Part shown: positions 1 to 7,364 of the stretch, one piece after another
Layout of the letters: each line of letters begins with the position of its first letter
Position numbering within the stretch: the stretch's first letter is position 1
Origin: an uncultured Paracoccaceae bacterium
GTDB lineage: Bacteria; Pseudomonadota; Alphaproteobacteria; Rhodobacterales; Rhodobacteraceae
Assembly: GCA_937927885.1 (NCBI GenBank)
Contig: CALEZJ010000350.1
Coordinates: 1 to 16,066, forward strand
Length of the DNA stretch: 16,066 nucleotides
Direction: 5' to 3'
Notes under the pieces: model-generated
What the model saw: only the letters and a program-made list of their open reading frames with translations
Told to the model about the DNA's origin: nothing
The model's database searches: none
Program-made: the position numbers and the translations under genes

Positions 1-156
1 GGATTCTGGGACGAGCGTCTGTCGACCGTCGCTGCCGAGCGAGCGCTGCTGGATTTCGACACCTCGCGCGCCAAACGTGCGCAAGTGATCGACCACGTCG
101 CCGCAGGGTTCATCTTGCAGGGATTTCTGGACAGATTGGCGGTAATGCGTCGCTGA
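1..156 (+). CDS. ruvX: RuvX/YqgF-family protein (putative pre-16S rRNA nuclease / Holliday junction resolvase-like), 3' end only
   Basis: This is the last 51 codons of a gene that begins before the window; the frame is open from base 1 to a TGA at 154-156. The visible piece contains WDERLST near its start, then [14 protein letters not shown] and [18 protein letters not shown], which match the conserved C-terminal part of the YqgF/RuvX family: the W-D-E-R-x-S/T motif carrying a catalytic acid, then the S-R-x-K-R and D-x-x-A-A-x-x-I-L-Q signatures. Family members have an RNase H-like fold and act in 16S rRNA 5' end maturation; a Holliday junction role has also been proposed. The N-terminal catalytic Asp lies outside the window. 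The gene is followed by a DUF1289 gene 60 nt downstream on the same strand, possibly co-transcribed. Confidence 0.88.
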   Translation, partial: GFWDERLSTVAAERALLDFDTSRAKRAQVIDHVAAGFILQGFLDRLAVMRR

Positions 157-216
157 CAGACTGGAAGCCGCGGGTTTCGCGGTTATGTTGCGGCGGAATG
201 CGGACAAGGGCTGACG

Positions 217-471
217 ATGAACGACCTTTCTTCTGACCGACTCTGGAAGCGTGATGAAATCGACAGCCCCTGCGTGAAAGTCTGCGTGATCCATCCGCAG
301 ACCGGTCTCTGCGTTGGCTGCCAGCGCTCGCTGGGCGAGATCGCAGCCTGGTCGCAAATGGCCCCCGAAGACCGTAGTCGAGTCATGGCAGAGTTGCCCG
401 GGCGTGCAGGCCAGTTACGCCAGCGCCGGGGCGGACGCGCTGCGCGTTTGCGCGGGGACGAAGGCAAGTAG
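217..471 (+). CDS. DUF1289 family small cysteine-motif protein
   Basis: An 84-residue protein with four cysteines (C19, C23, C32, C35) in the pattern SPCVKVC...GLCVGCQRS, followed by a helical stretch (LGEIAAW...MAPEDRSRVMAELPGR). This is the DUF1289 signature; annotators often call such proteins predicted Fe-S proteins because of the Cys cluster, but metal binding is inferred, not shown. The C-terminus is a short Arg-rich tail (RQRRGGRAARLRGDEGK). The ATG at 217 has AAGGG about 9 nt upstream. It lies 60 nt after ruvX on the same strand and converges with pheT. No partner or pathway can be assigned from the context. Confidence 0.85.
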   Translation: MNDLSSDRLWKRDEIDSPCVKVCVIHPQTGLCVGCQRSLGEIAAWSQMAPEDRSRVMAELPGRAGQLRQRRGGRAARLRGDEGK

Positions 472-659
472 AGGTCGCCTTTCGCCTTGTCGCGCTTGGT
501 CGCAAAGGCATTCTCGGGGCAAAGCGCGGCTGACAGGGCGCAAAACTCTTCGTTCTGTCAGCCAAGTCCAGACAAACGGTCTTCGAAAGCGGGCGTACCC
601 GCCCTTGGCTGGGTGCGAGCCTGGGCGGGGCAGGGGTCCTCGACAGGCTCGAGAACCCT
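472..659. other. Structured convergent intergenic region between the DUF1289 gene and pheT
   Basis: These 188 bp lie between two convergent stop codons and hold three inverted repeats: a perfect 9-bp one (GGCTGACAG at 528-536, CTGTCAGCC at 555-563), a 5-bp one (GCGGG at 589-593, CCCGC at 598-602, loop CGTA), and the terminator-like one at 634-658. I see no supported ORF or tRNA. Overlapping reading frames here have gene-unlike composition. Confidence 0.5.
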
Positions 660-661
660 TT
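634..661. terminator. Probable (bidirectional) terminator hairpin between the DUF1289 gene and pheT
   Basis: GGGT-C-CTCGA (634-643), loop CAGGC, TCGAG-A-ACCC (649-658): nine base pairs interrupted by one C-A mismatch. It is followed on the plus strand by TTT at 659-661, which is short for an intrinsic terminator. The hairpin sits immediately beyond the pheT stop codon (660-662) and downstream of the DUF1289 gene, so it could serve both convergent transcripts. The short U-tract lowers confidence. Confidence 0.45.
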
Positions 662-3083
662 ATCCGCGCAGCACCCCGCCCGTCGCCTTGGCGACCTTGT
701 CGACGATCCGGGCCGAGAGCGCGGTGATCTCGTCTTCGGTCAGTGTCCTGCCCTGCGGTTGCAGTCGTACGGTGATCGCCAGCGACTTCTTGCCGACACC
801 CATCTGCGCCTCGGCGCGCTCGCCGGTGAACTCGTCGAACACCCGCACGCTGTCGATCAGTCCCTTGTCGACGCCCTGCGCGGCATTCACCAGCGCCAGC
901 GCCTCGACCCGCGAATCCAGCACAAAGGCGAAATCCCGTTCGACCGCCTGGAAGTCGCTCTGCACCAGCGCCGGACGTGTCGCGATTGCGCTGCGCGGCA
1001 TCGGCACCGCGGCGGGGATCAGCGTGAAGGCCACCGCTGCACCCTTGATCCCGTAGGCTTTCAGGATGCGCGGATGCACCTCGCCAAAGCTGGCCAGCAC
1101 GGTCTTTGGTCCCAGAGTCAGGCGCCCGGCGCGGCCCGGGTGGAACCAGCCGGCGACGTTGCGGTCCGATTGCGTCTTGGCCGGGGCGCCGATGGCGGCC
1201 AGCACCGCCTCGGCATCGGCCTTGGCGTCGAAGACATCGACCATGCGGCGGCTCCCATGCGGATCGCGCGCGGCGGCGGCGCCGACCAGATGGCCGGTCG
1301 CCTGCAGGTGCTGTTCGCCCGGCTCGCCGCCGTGGAAGACGGGGCCGACCTCGAACAGCGCCAGATCCATGAAGCCGCGCGCCTGATTGCGTGCCGCCGC
1401 CGCCAGCAGGCCGGGCAGCAGGTCCGGGCGCATATGCGTCATTTCGGTGGAAATCGGGTTTTCGATCCGCAGCGCATCCGTCCCGCCGCCGAACCGTACA
1501 GCCGAGGCCGCGTCGATGAAGCTGTAGGTCACGCATTCGTGATAACCAAGGCTGGCCAGCGTGCGCCGTGCAAGGCGCTCGCGCCGCTGGATCGGCGTCA
1601 GGATCGGCGCGGGCACCCCGGCCGAGGGACGGGGCAGGGGGCGCCCTTCCAACTGCGTCAGCGAGGCGACGCGGGCGACTTCCTCGACCAGATCGGCGTC
1701 ATCTTGCACATCCGGGCGCCATGATGGCGGGGTGGCCAGATTGCCGTCGAGCGCAAAGCCCAGGGAATCCAGCGTCTTGCGCTGCGCAGCCTCGGGGATG
1801 TCCATTCCGACCAGCGACACGACCCGCGCCGGGTCAAAGGTATAGCGCCGCGTCACCGTAGGGGCAGCGCCGTCCATTGCCAGCTCGGACGCCTCGCCAC
1901 CGCACAGGTCCAGGATCATCTGCGTGGCCAGATCGAGGCCCGGCAGCGTGAATTCAGGGTCCACGCCACGCTCGAACCGATAGCGCGCGTCCGAATTGAT
2001 TTTCAGCGCGCGGCCTGTGGTGGCCACGGTGATCGGGTCCCAATAGGCCGATTCGAGGAACACATCCAAGGTGCTCTCGGTGCAGCCCGAATGCTCGCCG
2101 CCCATGATGCCCGCGATGCTTTCGACCCCATTCGCATCCGAAATCGCCATCATGCCGGGCGCCAGCACATAGGTCTTGCCGTCGAGGGCAAGGATCTCCT
2201 CGCCGCCCGCTGCCGGATGAATGCTCAGCACATTGCCCGTGACCTTCGCCATGTCAAAGACATGCAAGGGGCGGTTCAGGGCGAAGGTGAAAAAGTTCGT
2301 CACATCGACCAGCGTCGAAATCGGCCGCAACCCGATGGACTTGAGCCGCTGCTGCAACCAGCGCGGCGAGGGGCCGTTCTTCACCCCCCGGATCACCCGG
2401 CCCGCAAACAGCGGGCAGCCGCGCGCTTTCAAGGCGGGGTCGATTTCCACCCTCAGCGGGCTGGGGAAGGCCGCCGCAATCGCCGGAATCTCCAAGGGTT
2501 TCAACACACCCAGCCCGCGCGCAGCCAGGTCCCGCGCAATCCCGCGCACGCCCAGCGCATCGGGGCGGTTCGGCGTGATCTTGATGTGGATCATCGGGTC
2601 ATTGAGGCCGCGATAGTCGATGAAGCGCGCGCCCAAGGGCGCGTCCTCGGGCAGGTCGATGATCCCGTCGTGATCGTCGCTTAGCTCCAACTCGCGTTCT
2701 GAACACATCATCCCGTTCGACGCCTGCCCCCGGATCACACCCGGTTTCAGGTCAACACCGGTGCCCGGAATATGCGTGCCGGTCGGCGCGAAAACCCCGA
2801 CCAACCCGGTACGCGCGTTCGGCGCGCCGCAGACCACCTGCACCACCTCGGTGCGATCGCCGGGGCCGTCGGGCAGGGTTTCTACCTTGCACAGGCGCAG
2901 TTTGTCGGCGTCAGGATGCTTCACGGCTTCAAGAATGCGAGCGATACGAAACGCGCCCAGGGTCGCAGCGGGATCGACGACTTCCTCGACCTCGAGGCCC
3001 AGATCGGTCAACGCCTCGGTGATCGCGTCGAGGGTGGCCGTGGTTTCCAGGTGCTCCTTGAGCCAGGACAGGGTGAATTTCAT
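660..3083 (-). CDS. pheT: Phenylalanine--tRNA ligase beta subunit
   Basis: An 807-residue protein, close to the usual bacterial length of about 800. It is the non-catalytic but tRNA- and Phe-handling half of the alpha2-beta2 cytoplasmic enzyme that charges tRNA-Phe with ATP and phenylalanine. The N-terminus MKFTLSWLKEHLETT is typical. The order seen is an EMAPII-like tRNA-binding domain (about 40-150, with VCGAPN and ASNGMMCSERELEL), the B3/4 editing domain (about 210-390), the B5 domain (about 405-480), a class II-like core (about 490-700), and a C-terminal ferredoxin-fold anticodon-binding domain (from about 710, with FDEFTGERAEAQMGVGKKSLAI). The ATG at 3083 is preceded by AGAGG at a proper distance. 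pheS is not adjacent; the upstream neighbour is divergent, so pheT has its own promoter in 3084-3233. Confidence 0.98.
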   Translation of the reverse strand: MKFTLSWLKEHLETTATLDAITEALTDLGLEVEEVVDPAATLGAFRIARILEAVKHPDADKLRLCKVETLPDGPGDRTEVVQVVCGAPNARTGLVGVFAPTGTHIPGTGVDLKPGVIRGQASNGMMCSERELELSDDHDGIIDLPEDAPLGARFIDYRGLNDPMIHIKITPNRPDALGVRGIARDLAARGLGVLKPLEIPAIAAAFPSPLRVEIDPALKARGCPLFAGRVIRGVKNGPSPRWLQQRLKSIGLRPISTLVDVTNFFTFALNRPLHVFDMAKVTGNVLSIHPAAGGEEILALDGKTYVLAPGMMAISDANGVESIAGIMGGEHSGCTESTLDVFLESAYWDPITVATTGRALKINSDARYRFERGVDPEFTLPGLDLATQMILDLCGGEASELAMDGAAPTVTRRYTFDPARVVSLVGMDIPEAAQRKTLDSLGFALDGNLATPPSWRPDVQDDADLVEEVARVASLTQLEGRPLPRPSAGVPAPILTPIQRRERLARRTLASLGYHECVTYSFIDAASAVRFGGGTDALRIENPISTEMTHMRPDLLPGLLAAAARNQARGFMDLALFEVGPVFHGGEPGEQHLQATGHLVGAAAARDPHGSRRMVDVFDAKADAEAVLAAIGAPAKTQSDRNVAGWFHPGRAGRLTLGPKTVLASFGEVHPRILKAYGIKGAAVAFTLIPAAVPMPRSAIATRPALVQSDFQAVERDFAFVLDSRVEALALVNAAQGVDKGLIDSVRVFDEFTGERAEAQMGVGKKSLAITVRLQPQGRTLTEDEITALSARIVDKVAKATGGVLRG

Positions 3084-3233
3084 CGCCGGACCTCTGCGTG
3101 CCTATCGGGTTTGCGGCCCTGTTAGCCCATCGGCGGGGCCAAGAAAAGGCCGCCACCCCGCTCGCACAGCCGTGATTGAACGCTTTCACTGCCCCGTGCG
3201 ACACTGGACCAGACCCCCTGTCGGAGTTCTGTT

Positions 3234-3668
3234 ATGTCAAACCGTCTCTTGGCTGTCGTTGCGACGCTTTTCCTTGCCGCTGGCCCCGCCCTTGCCGACA
3301 ATCAGCGGGTCTTTCCTGCTGCGGCCGATGGCACGATCGGGTTTCGCATGCCTTCGGGCAATGTGGGATGTCATTTCATTCCGGCGGGTGGCACGGCGGT
3401 GTATCACACAGCCACGGGGCAGGAGGAACTGCACTGCATCCGCCTGCAGCCCCAGACGCTGGTGGTGATCCTCGAGCATCATCTGGGCGGGCAAGAGCCG
3501 ATCCTCAGCACCGAAGTCCCCGAATTGCCGGACGGTCCGGTGCTGCCCTATGGTCATTTCTGGCAACAGGGCCCGTTTACATGCCTTTCTTCTCGCAACG
3601 GTTTGACCTGCACCAATTCTTCGGGTGCAGGCCTGAGAATGTCGCGTGCGGAAGTGGTCAGCTGGTAG
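3234..3668 (+). CDS. Secreted DUF6636-like protein of unknown function
   Basis: A 144-residue protein with a Sec signal peptide (NRLLAVVATLFLAAGPALA, likely cut after A21) and a mature part with four cysteines (C46, C68, C117, C126), suggesting two disulfides in the periplasm. FRMPSGNVGC (37-46) near the start and the C-terminal series LPYGHFW, FTCLSS, GLTCTN, GLRMSR match, from memory, the small actinobacterial/alphaproteobacterial family DUF6636, whose function is unknown. The ATG at 3234 has GGAG at 3223-3226. It is divergent from pheT (150 bp between starts) and convergent with trcR, its stop lying only 4 nt from the trcR stop. The family name is less certain than the secretion call. Confidence 0.8.
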   Translation: MSNRLLAVVATLFLAAGPALADNQRVFPAAADGTIGFRMPSGNVGCHFIPAGGTAVYHTATGQEELHCIRLQPQTLVVILEHHLGGQEPILSTEVPELPDGPVLPYGHFWQQGPFTCLSSRNGLTCTNSSGAGLRMSRAEVVSW

Positions 3669-3672
3669 CGCC

Positions 3673-4434
3673 TCAGCGGCGCTTGCCACGACCCGAATCG
3701 TCCTCGTCCTCGTCTTCGTCCTGATCCGCGTCGGGCAAGTTGAAGAAGCTTTCGGCGTCGGAATAGTCGACGGCCTTCTTTTCCTCTTGCGCGCCCATGC
3801 CGAACCCTTCGAGACCGCGAGGCATGCGCGGCTCGGGCGACATGTCCAGCGACTGCTCGGTTGAAACCAGCTTGCGCCGCTCGTCATCGGTCATCACGCT
3901 GCCTTCGGCCTCGCGCTTCTTCGCGGCCTTCTGCACTTCGGAGTCCAGTTCGGACTGCCGACACAGGCCAAGCGCAACCGGATCGATGGGGGTGATGTTC
4001 TGGATGTTCCAGTGCGTGCGCTCGCGGATCGCCAGGATCGACGGGTTGGTGGTGCCTACCAGCTTGCGGATCTGCGCATCGGCCAGTTCGGGGTGGAACT
4101 TGACCAGCCACAGGATTGCGGCCGGGCGATCCTGACGCTTGGAGAGGGGCGTGTAGCGCGGGCCGCGGCGCTTTTCCTCGCCGACCGAGGCCGGGTTGAA
4201 TTTCAGCTTCAGCCGATAGCTAGGGTCCGCCTGACCCTTCTTGATCTCGACCTCGTCAAGCTGGTTGTGTGCGATCGGGTCGAACCCCTTGACACCGGTC
4301 GCCACATCGCCGTCGGCGATGCCCTGGACCTCCAGCTCGTGCAGGCCGCAGAAATCGGCAACCTGCTTGAAGCTGAGCGTGGTGTTGTCGACCAGCCAGA
4401 CTGCGGTGGCCTTGGCCATCAGGGGTTTAGACAT
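3673..4434 (-). CDS. trcR: TrcR/DUF1013 family cell-cycle transcriptional regulator
   Basis: A 253-residue protein starting MSKPLMAKATAVWLVDNTTL, followed by SFKQVADFCGLHELEVQGIA, which reads like a helix-turn-helix segment (about 20-40). A second conserved block is PAAILWLVKFHPELADAQIR and GTTNPSILAIRERTHWN (about 104-143). This is the DUF1013 family, conserved in alphaproteobacteria and annotated as cell cycle transcriptional regulator TrcR; the regulatory role is taken from the family. I chose the ATG at 4434 because AAGGAT lies 8 nt upstream and the family starts there; an in-frame extension to 4512 has basic, Pro-rich, non-conserved sequence. The C-terminus is oddly acidic (D235-D246, almost all Asp/Glu) and ends in GRGKRR; the acidic run is encoded by a hexamer repeat. 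It is divergent from the RNase T2 gene. Confidence 0.9.
   Translation of the reverse strand: MSKPLMAKATAVWLVDNTTLSFKQVADFCGLHELEVQGIADGDVATGVKGFDPIAHNQLDEVEIKKGQADPSYRLKLKFNPASVGEEKRRGPRYTPLSKRQDRPAAILWLVKFHPELADAQIRKLVGTTNPSILAIRERTHWNIQNITPIDPVALGLCRQSELDSEVQKAAKKREAEGSVMTDDERRKLVSTEQSLDMSPEPRMPRGLEGFGMGAQEEKKAVDYSDAESFFNLPDADQDEDEDEDDSGRGKRR
3699..3722. repeat. Tandem hexamer repeat (CGTCCT x4) inside trcR
   Basis: Four consecutive 6-bp units: CGTCCT, CGTCCT, CGTCTT, CGTCCT; the third carries one C-to-T change. On the trcR coding strand they read as alternating Glu and Asp codons, so a gain or loss of one unit would add or remove two acidic residues without shifting frame. Confidence 0.85.
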
Positions 4435-4570
4435 CGCATCGATCCTTTGTGCCGCCAGAGGCGCATGCCGCGGCGCACGCCGGGGGACCGGCCACGGCCG
4501 CGAGCCGTGCATCCTCGATTTCGGGGAATGCAGCGTATATAAGCGCGCGGGACGCCTTAGGAAAGAGAAA
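4435..4570. promoter_or_regulatory. Divergent promoter region of trcR and the RNase T2 gene
   Basis: A 136-bp region between divergent starts. The only AT-rich core is TATATAAG around 4536-4543, usable as a -10 element on either strand, but I see no convincing -35 partner on either side. The trcR leader contains a 6-bp hairpin (CACGGC 4493-4498, loop CGCGA, GCCGTG 4504-4509). Ribosome binding sites are AAGGAT for trcR (4442-4447) and AGGAAAGAG for the RNase T2 gene (4559-4567). Confidence 0.4.
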
Positions 4571-5230
4571 ATGCAGATCCGAGCCCTCGCCCTGACCGCC
4601 CTTGTGCCGGTTTTTGCCGCCCTTGCCCCGCCAACCGCCGCCGCGCAGGACCGCGCGGGCGAGTTCGACCATTACCTGTTAGCCCTGTCCTGGATCCCAG
4701 CATGGTGCGCGGTTGACGGCGATCAACGCCGCGACCCGCGATGTGGGACGGGCAGCGCCATCGGCTGGGCGCTGCACGGCCTTTGGCCCCAGAACCGGGC
4801 GGGCGATTGGCCAGAATATTGCCGCACCTCCGAGCGCGACCCTTCGCGCATCGAAACGGCGGCACAGGCGGCAATCTTCGGCACCTCGGGTGCCGCCTGG
4901 CATCAGTGGAACAAGCACGGCCGCTGTTCGGGCTTGTCGGCACAGGCGTACTACGACCTCGCGGCGCGCGCTTTGGCCGGAGTGACCCTGCCCGAGGTGT
5001 TCGAAGCCGTCTCGCGCCCACTGAACGTGCGGCCCTCCGTAGTCGAGTCGGCCTTCATCGAGGCCAACCCCGGTCTGACCCAGGACATGATGGTCACGAG
5101 TTGCGCACGCGGCGACCTGGTGGAACTGCGGTTGTGTCTGACACGAGACCTCGAGCCGATGCCCTGTGATCCGGCGCTGATCCGGCGTGAGTGCCGGTTG
5201 GAGGCTGCGCGCCTCTTGCCGCTGCGCTGA
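4571..5230 (+). CDS. Secreted ribonuclease T2 family protein with Gln at the catalytic Glu position
   Basis: A 219-residue protein with a signal peptide (MQIRALALTALVPVFAALAP..., predicted cut near A25-Q26) and the two RNase T2 signatures: CAS1 as HGLWP (H69-P73) and CAS2 as WHQWNKHGRC (W110-C119). T2 enzymes cleave RNA through 2',3'-cyclic phosphates; bacterial members act in the periplasm or outside the cell. In the family CAS2 reads H-E-W-x-K-H-G; the two His and the Lys are kept here (H69, H116, K115), but the catalytic Glu (E105 in Rhizopus RNase Rh) is Gln112 (CAG at 4904-4906). Activity is therefore uncertain. Ten cysteines in the mature chain (first C46, last C208) fit a disulfide-rich secreted fold. 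I chose the ATG at 4571 for its strong AGGAAAGAG site and immediate signal peptide. It converges with ruvB, 53 bp away. Confidence 0.9.
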   Translation: MQIRALALTALVPVFAALAPPTAAAQDRAGEFDHYLLALSWIPAWCAVDGDQRRDPRCGTGSAIGWALHGLWPQNRAGDWPEYCRTSERDPSRIETAAQAAIFGTSGAAWHQWNKHGRCSGLSAQAYYDLAARALAGVTLPEVFEAVSRPLNVRPSVVESAFIEANPGLTQDMMVTSCARGDLVELRLCLTRDLEPMPCDPALIRRECRLEAARLLPLR

Positions 5231-5283
5231 GGGAAGGGAGGGGGCATCAGCACCCTGCGGATACTTGCGGCACAAAGATGGGA

Positions 5284-6318
5284 TTAGCCCCCGGGTTCGA
5301 ACAGGTCGCTTTGGGCGGCGGGGCGGGGAGGTGGCAAGCCGAGGTGACGCCAGCTGGCCTGTGTCAGCATGCGCCCGCGCGGGGTGCGCGCCAGCAGTCC
5401 CTGTTGCAACAGGAAGGGTTCGATCACCTCTTCGATCGCATCGCGGCTTTCGCTGAGTGCGGCGGCGATGGTTTCCACCCCCACTGGCCCGCCGCCGTCA
5501 TGATCCGCCAGCAGTTGCAGATACCGCCGGTCGGCACCGTCGAGGCCGAGGTGATCGACCCCGAGCCGCGTCAGGGCATCATCGGCGAGGGTGCGGCTCA
5601 GACGGCCGTCGCCCTCGACCAACGCAAAATCGACCACGCGGCGCAGAAGTCGGCCTGCGATGCGCGGGGTTCCGCGGGCGCGGCGCGCGATCTCGTGCAC
5701 GCCATCCTCGGCCGCAGGAACGCCCAGCAGCCGCGCGCCGCGCGCGACGATCTGACACAGCTCGGCTTCGGTGTAGAATTGCAGGCGCGTGGGAATGCCG
5801 AAGCGATCGCGCAGCGGCGTGGTGAGAAGGCCCAGCCGTGTGGTGGCGCCGACGAGGGTGAAGGGCTGCAACTCGATGCGTACGGTGCGTGCCGCCGGCC
5901 CCTCGCCGATCACCAGATCCAGTTGGAAATCCTCCATCGCCGGGTAAAGCACCTCTTCGACGGCGGGGCTGAGGCGGTGGATCTCGTCGATGAACAGGAC
6001 GTCGCGCGGCTCGAGGTTGGTCAGGATCGCGGCGAGGTCCCCAGCCTTGGCCAGCACCGGGCCCGACGTCATGCGAAACCCGACACCAAGTTCGCGCGCC
6101 ATGATCTGGGCAAGCGTCGTCTTGCCAAGGCCTGGGGGGCCATAGAACAGCGTGTGGTCCATCGCCTCGCCGCGCATCTTCGCGGACTGGATGAAAACCT
6201 TGAGATTGGCGCGTGCCTCGTGCTGGCCAATGAACTCATCGAGCATCTGCGGGCGCAAGGCGCGGTCGGCATCCTCGGGCTGTCGGTCTGGGCGCAGGGT
6301 GGGGTCGGGCTGGGTCAT
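5284..6318 (-). CDS. ruvB: Holliday junction branch migration DNA helicase RuvB
   Basis: A 344-residue AAA+ ATPase, the usual RuvB length. RuvB hexamers, loaded by RuvA, drive branch migration of Holliday junctions. It starts [20 protein letters not shown], followed by [12 protein letters not shown]; Walker A is GPPGLGKTT (60-68), Walker B FIDEIH (109-114) and sensor 1 GATTR (157-161). The stretch [17 protein letters not shown] carries sensor 2, and a winged-helix domain follows ([14 protein letters not shown] to [17 protein letters not shown]). I chose the ATG at 6318, where homologous proteins start; the frame is open to a TTG at 6378, but the extra 20 residues are not family-like. No strong Shine-Dalgarno is visible before 6318. 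It is the third gene of ruvC-ruvA-ruvB but is separated from ruvA by 374 bp, so it may have its own promoter. Confidence 0.97.
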   Translation of the reverse strand: MTQPDPTLRPDRQPEDADRALRPQMLDEFIGQHEARANLKVFIQSAKMRGEAMDHTLFYGPPGLGKTTLAQIMARELGVGFRMTSGPVLAKAGDLAAILTNLEPRDVLFIDEIHRLSPAVEEVLYPAMEDFQLDLVIGEGPAARTVRIELQPFTLVGATTRLGLLTTPLRDRFGIPTRLQFYTEAELCQIVARGARLLGVPAAEDGVHEIARRARGTPRIAGRLLRRVVDFALVEGDGRLSRTLADDALTRLGVDHLGLDGADRRYLQLLADHDGGGPVGVETIAAALSESRDAIEEVIEPFLLQQGLLARTPRGRMLTQASWRHLGLPPPRPAAQSDLFEPGG

Positions 6319-6692
6319 GGGGCGAGTTGGCGGAATTTCGGAGCGGTCGTCAACGGGCTGTTCCTGAATGGAGCTCAAGCTGATGGTGGGTAGCCTGAGT
6401 CACTCCCACTCGTTCGGGGCAGGTCAGGAAAGACGCCTCGTTCGGGCAAGGTTTCTGAGAGGCACCGGCCTGTTCGCGGCTGTGGGCCGGGGAATGCGGG
6501 ATAGGTAGGAGCAGGCCCAACGCAGCCCGAGCGGTCCTGACAATCCAAAGGTTCGGGAGGGCGAGCCTTGGTTTCACCGGGCGCGAGGACGAGGAACAAC
6601 GAGCACCCAACATCACCTCATGTCCTCGGCTGAAAGAGGTGGCGCGCGGCGTGGGTCTTGCGCAAGCGGTGGGCGCGGGGTGGCGAGGGCAT
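6319..6692. other. 374-bp spacer between ruvA and ruvB
   Basis: I find no confident gene in this stretch. A minus-strand reading frame at 6350-6613 (ATG, 87 codons) has a fair Shine-Dalgarno (GAGGA, 9 nt spacing), but its Ser-, Pro- and His-rich translation resembles no family I know and its codons are less GC-biased at position three than the flanking genes. The stretch contains two copies of CTCGTTCGGG 28 bp apart (6409-6418 and 6437-6446), a 10-bp palindrome CTTGCGCAAG (6657-6666), and the inverted pair CACCTC/GAGGTG (6614-6619 and 6636-6641). It may hold a ruvB promoter, or be the remnant of a lost gene or repeat. Confidence 0.5.
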
Positions 6693-7364
6693 TCACTTTG
6701 GTGCCAGCAGTTTCAGGGCGGCGCGGATCAGGGCGGGGGTTTCGGTTTCCGCTTCGGCGGCCTGGGCGACGGCCTGCGCAGCCTCGGAGGGGCCATAGCC
6801 GAGGTTGGTCAGGGCGGAAAGCGCATCTGCCTGTGCCAGTTGCGACTGGCGGCGCTGGGACGGTTTGACACGAGGCGCCGGACCAGAAGGCACGGGGGCC
6901 TCGACCGGCTCGATCACCGCATCCTCGCCCAGATCGGGGGCAGCGGCGCCCATGGCCATCACGGCGGGCGCCTTGTCCTTGAGTTCCAGCACCACGCGCT
7001 GCGCCAGTTTTGGCCCCACCCCCGGGGCCTTGCGCATGGCACCGGCATCGCCGATCGCGATGGCGCGGGCCACCCCTTCGGTGCCCAGCGTGCCCAGTAT
7101 CGACATTGCCGCCTTGGCGCCGACGCCTTGCACCGACATCAGCAGCCGATGCCATTCCTTTTCCACCAGCGTCAGAAATCCGAAGAGTTGCAGCAGATCC
7201 TCGCGCACGAGAAGTTCGGTATAGAGCGCCGCCATCCCGCCCGGACCCGGCAAGGCCATCAGCGTGCGCTCCGAGACATGCACCAGATAACCGACACCCC
7301 GCACATCCAGCAGCACATGGTCTGCTGCGCGGTAGTCGATCCGACCGGAAAGTTTGCCGATCAT
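6693..7364 (-). CDS. ruvA: Holliday junction branch migration protein RuvA
   Basis: A 223-residue protein; the best-known RuvA proteins are about 200, and the extra length is in the flexible linker. RuvA tetramers bind the four-way junction and recruit RuvB. Domain I (1-63) begins [20 protein letters not shown] and contains [12 protein letters not shown]. Domain II has the paired helix-hairpin-helix motifs [12 protein letters not shown] and [18 protein letters not shown]. Domain III at the C-terminus ([20 protein letters not shown]) is the RuvB-contacting three-helix bundle. An Ala/Pro-rich linker joins II and III. Its ATG overlaps the ruvC stop (ATGA, 7361-7364), implying translational coupling with ruvC. 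ruvB follows only after a 374-bp spacer. Confidence 0.97.
   Translation of the reverse strand: MIGKLSGRIDYRAADHVLLDVRGVGYLVHVSERTLMALPGPGGMAALYTELLVREDLLQLFGFLTLVEKEWHRLLMSVQGVGAKAAMSILGTLGTEGVARAIAIGDAGAMRKAPGVGPKLAQRVVLELKDKAPAVMAMGAAAPDLGEDAVIEPVEAPVPSGPAPRVKPSQRRQSQLAQADALSALTNLGYGPSEAAQAVAQAAEAETETPALIRAALKLLAPK

Noticed and set aside
415..1536. A 373-codon minus-strand frame overlapping the 3' end of pheT
   Set aside because: It is a different frame of the same strand inside pheT, Arg/Gly-rich, and runs into the DUF1289 gene; PheT is the real product.
6319..6378. A TTG start at 6378 that would extend RuvB by 20 residues
   Set aside because: The extension is not conserved in sequence style, and the ATG at 6318 gives the familiar N-terminus.
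5191..6393. A 400-codon plus-strand reading frame opposite ruvB
   Set aside because: It is a mirror of the GC-rich third positions of ruvB; its translation has no family resemblance, and ruvB on the other strand has every expected motif.
6440..6454. GTTC-N7-GTTT as an SOS box for ruvB
   Set aside because: One mismatch in a 374-bp spacer is about what chance gives, and it lies more than 100 bp from the start codon; I kept it only as a remark in the spacer finding.
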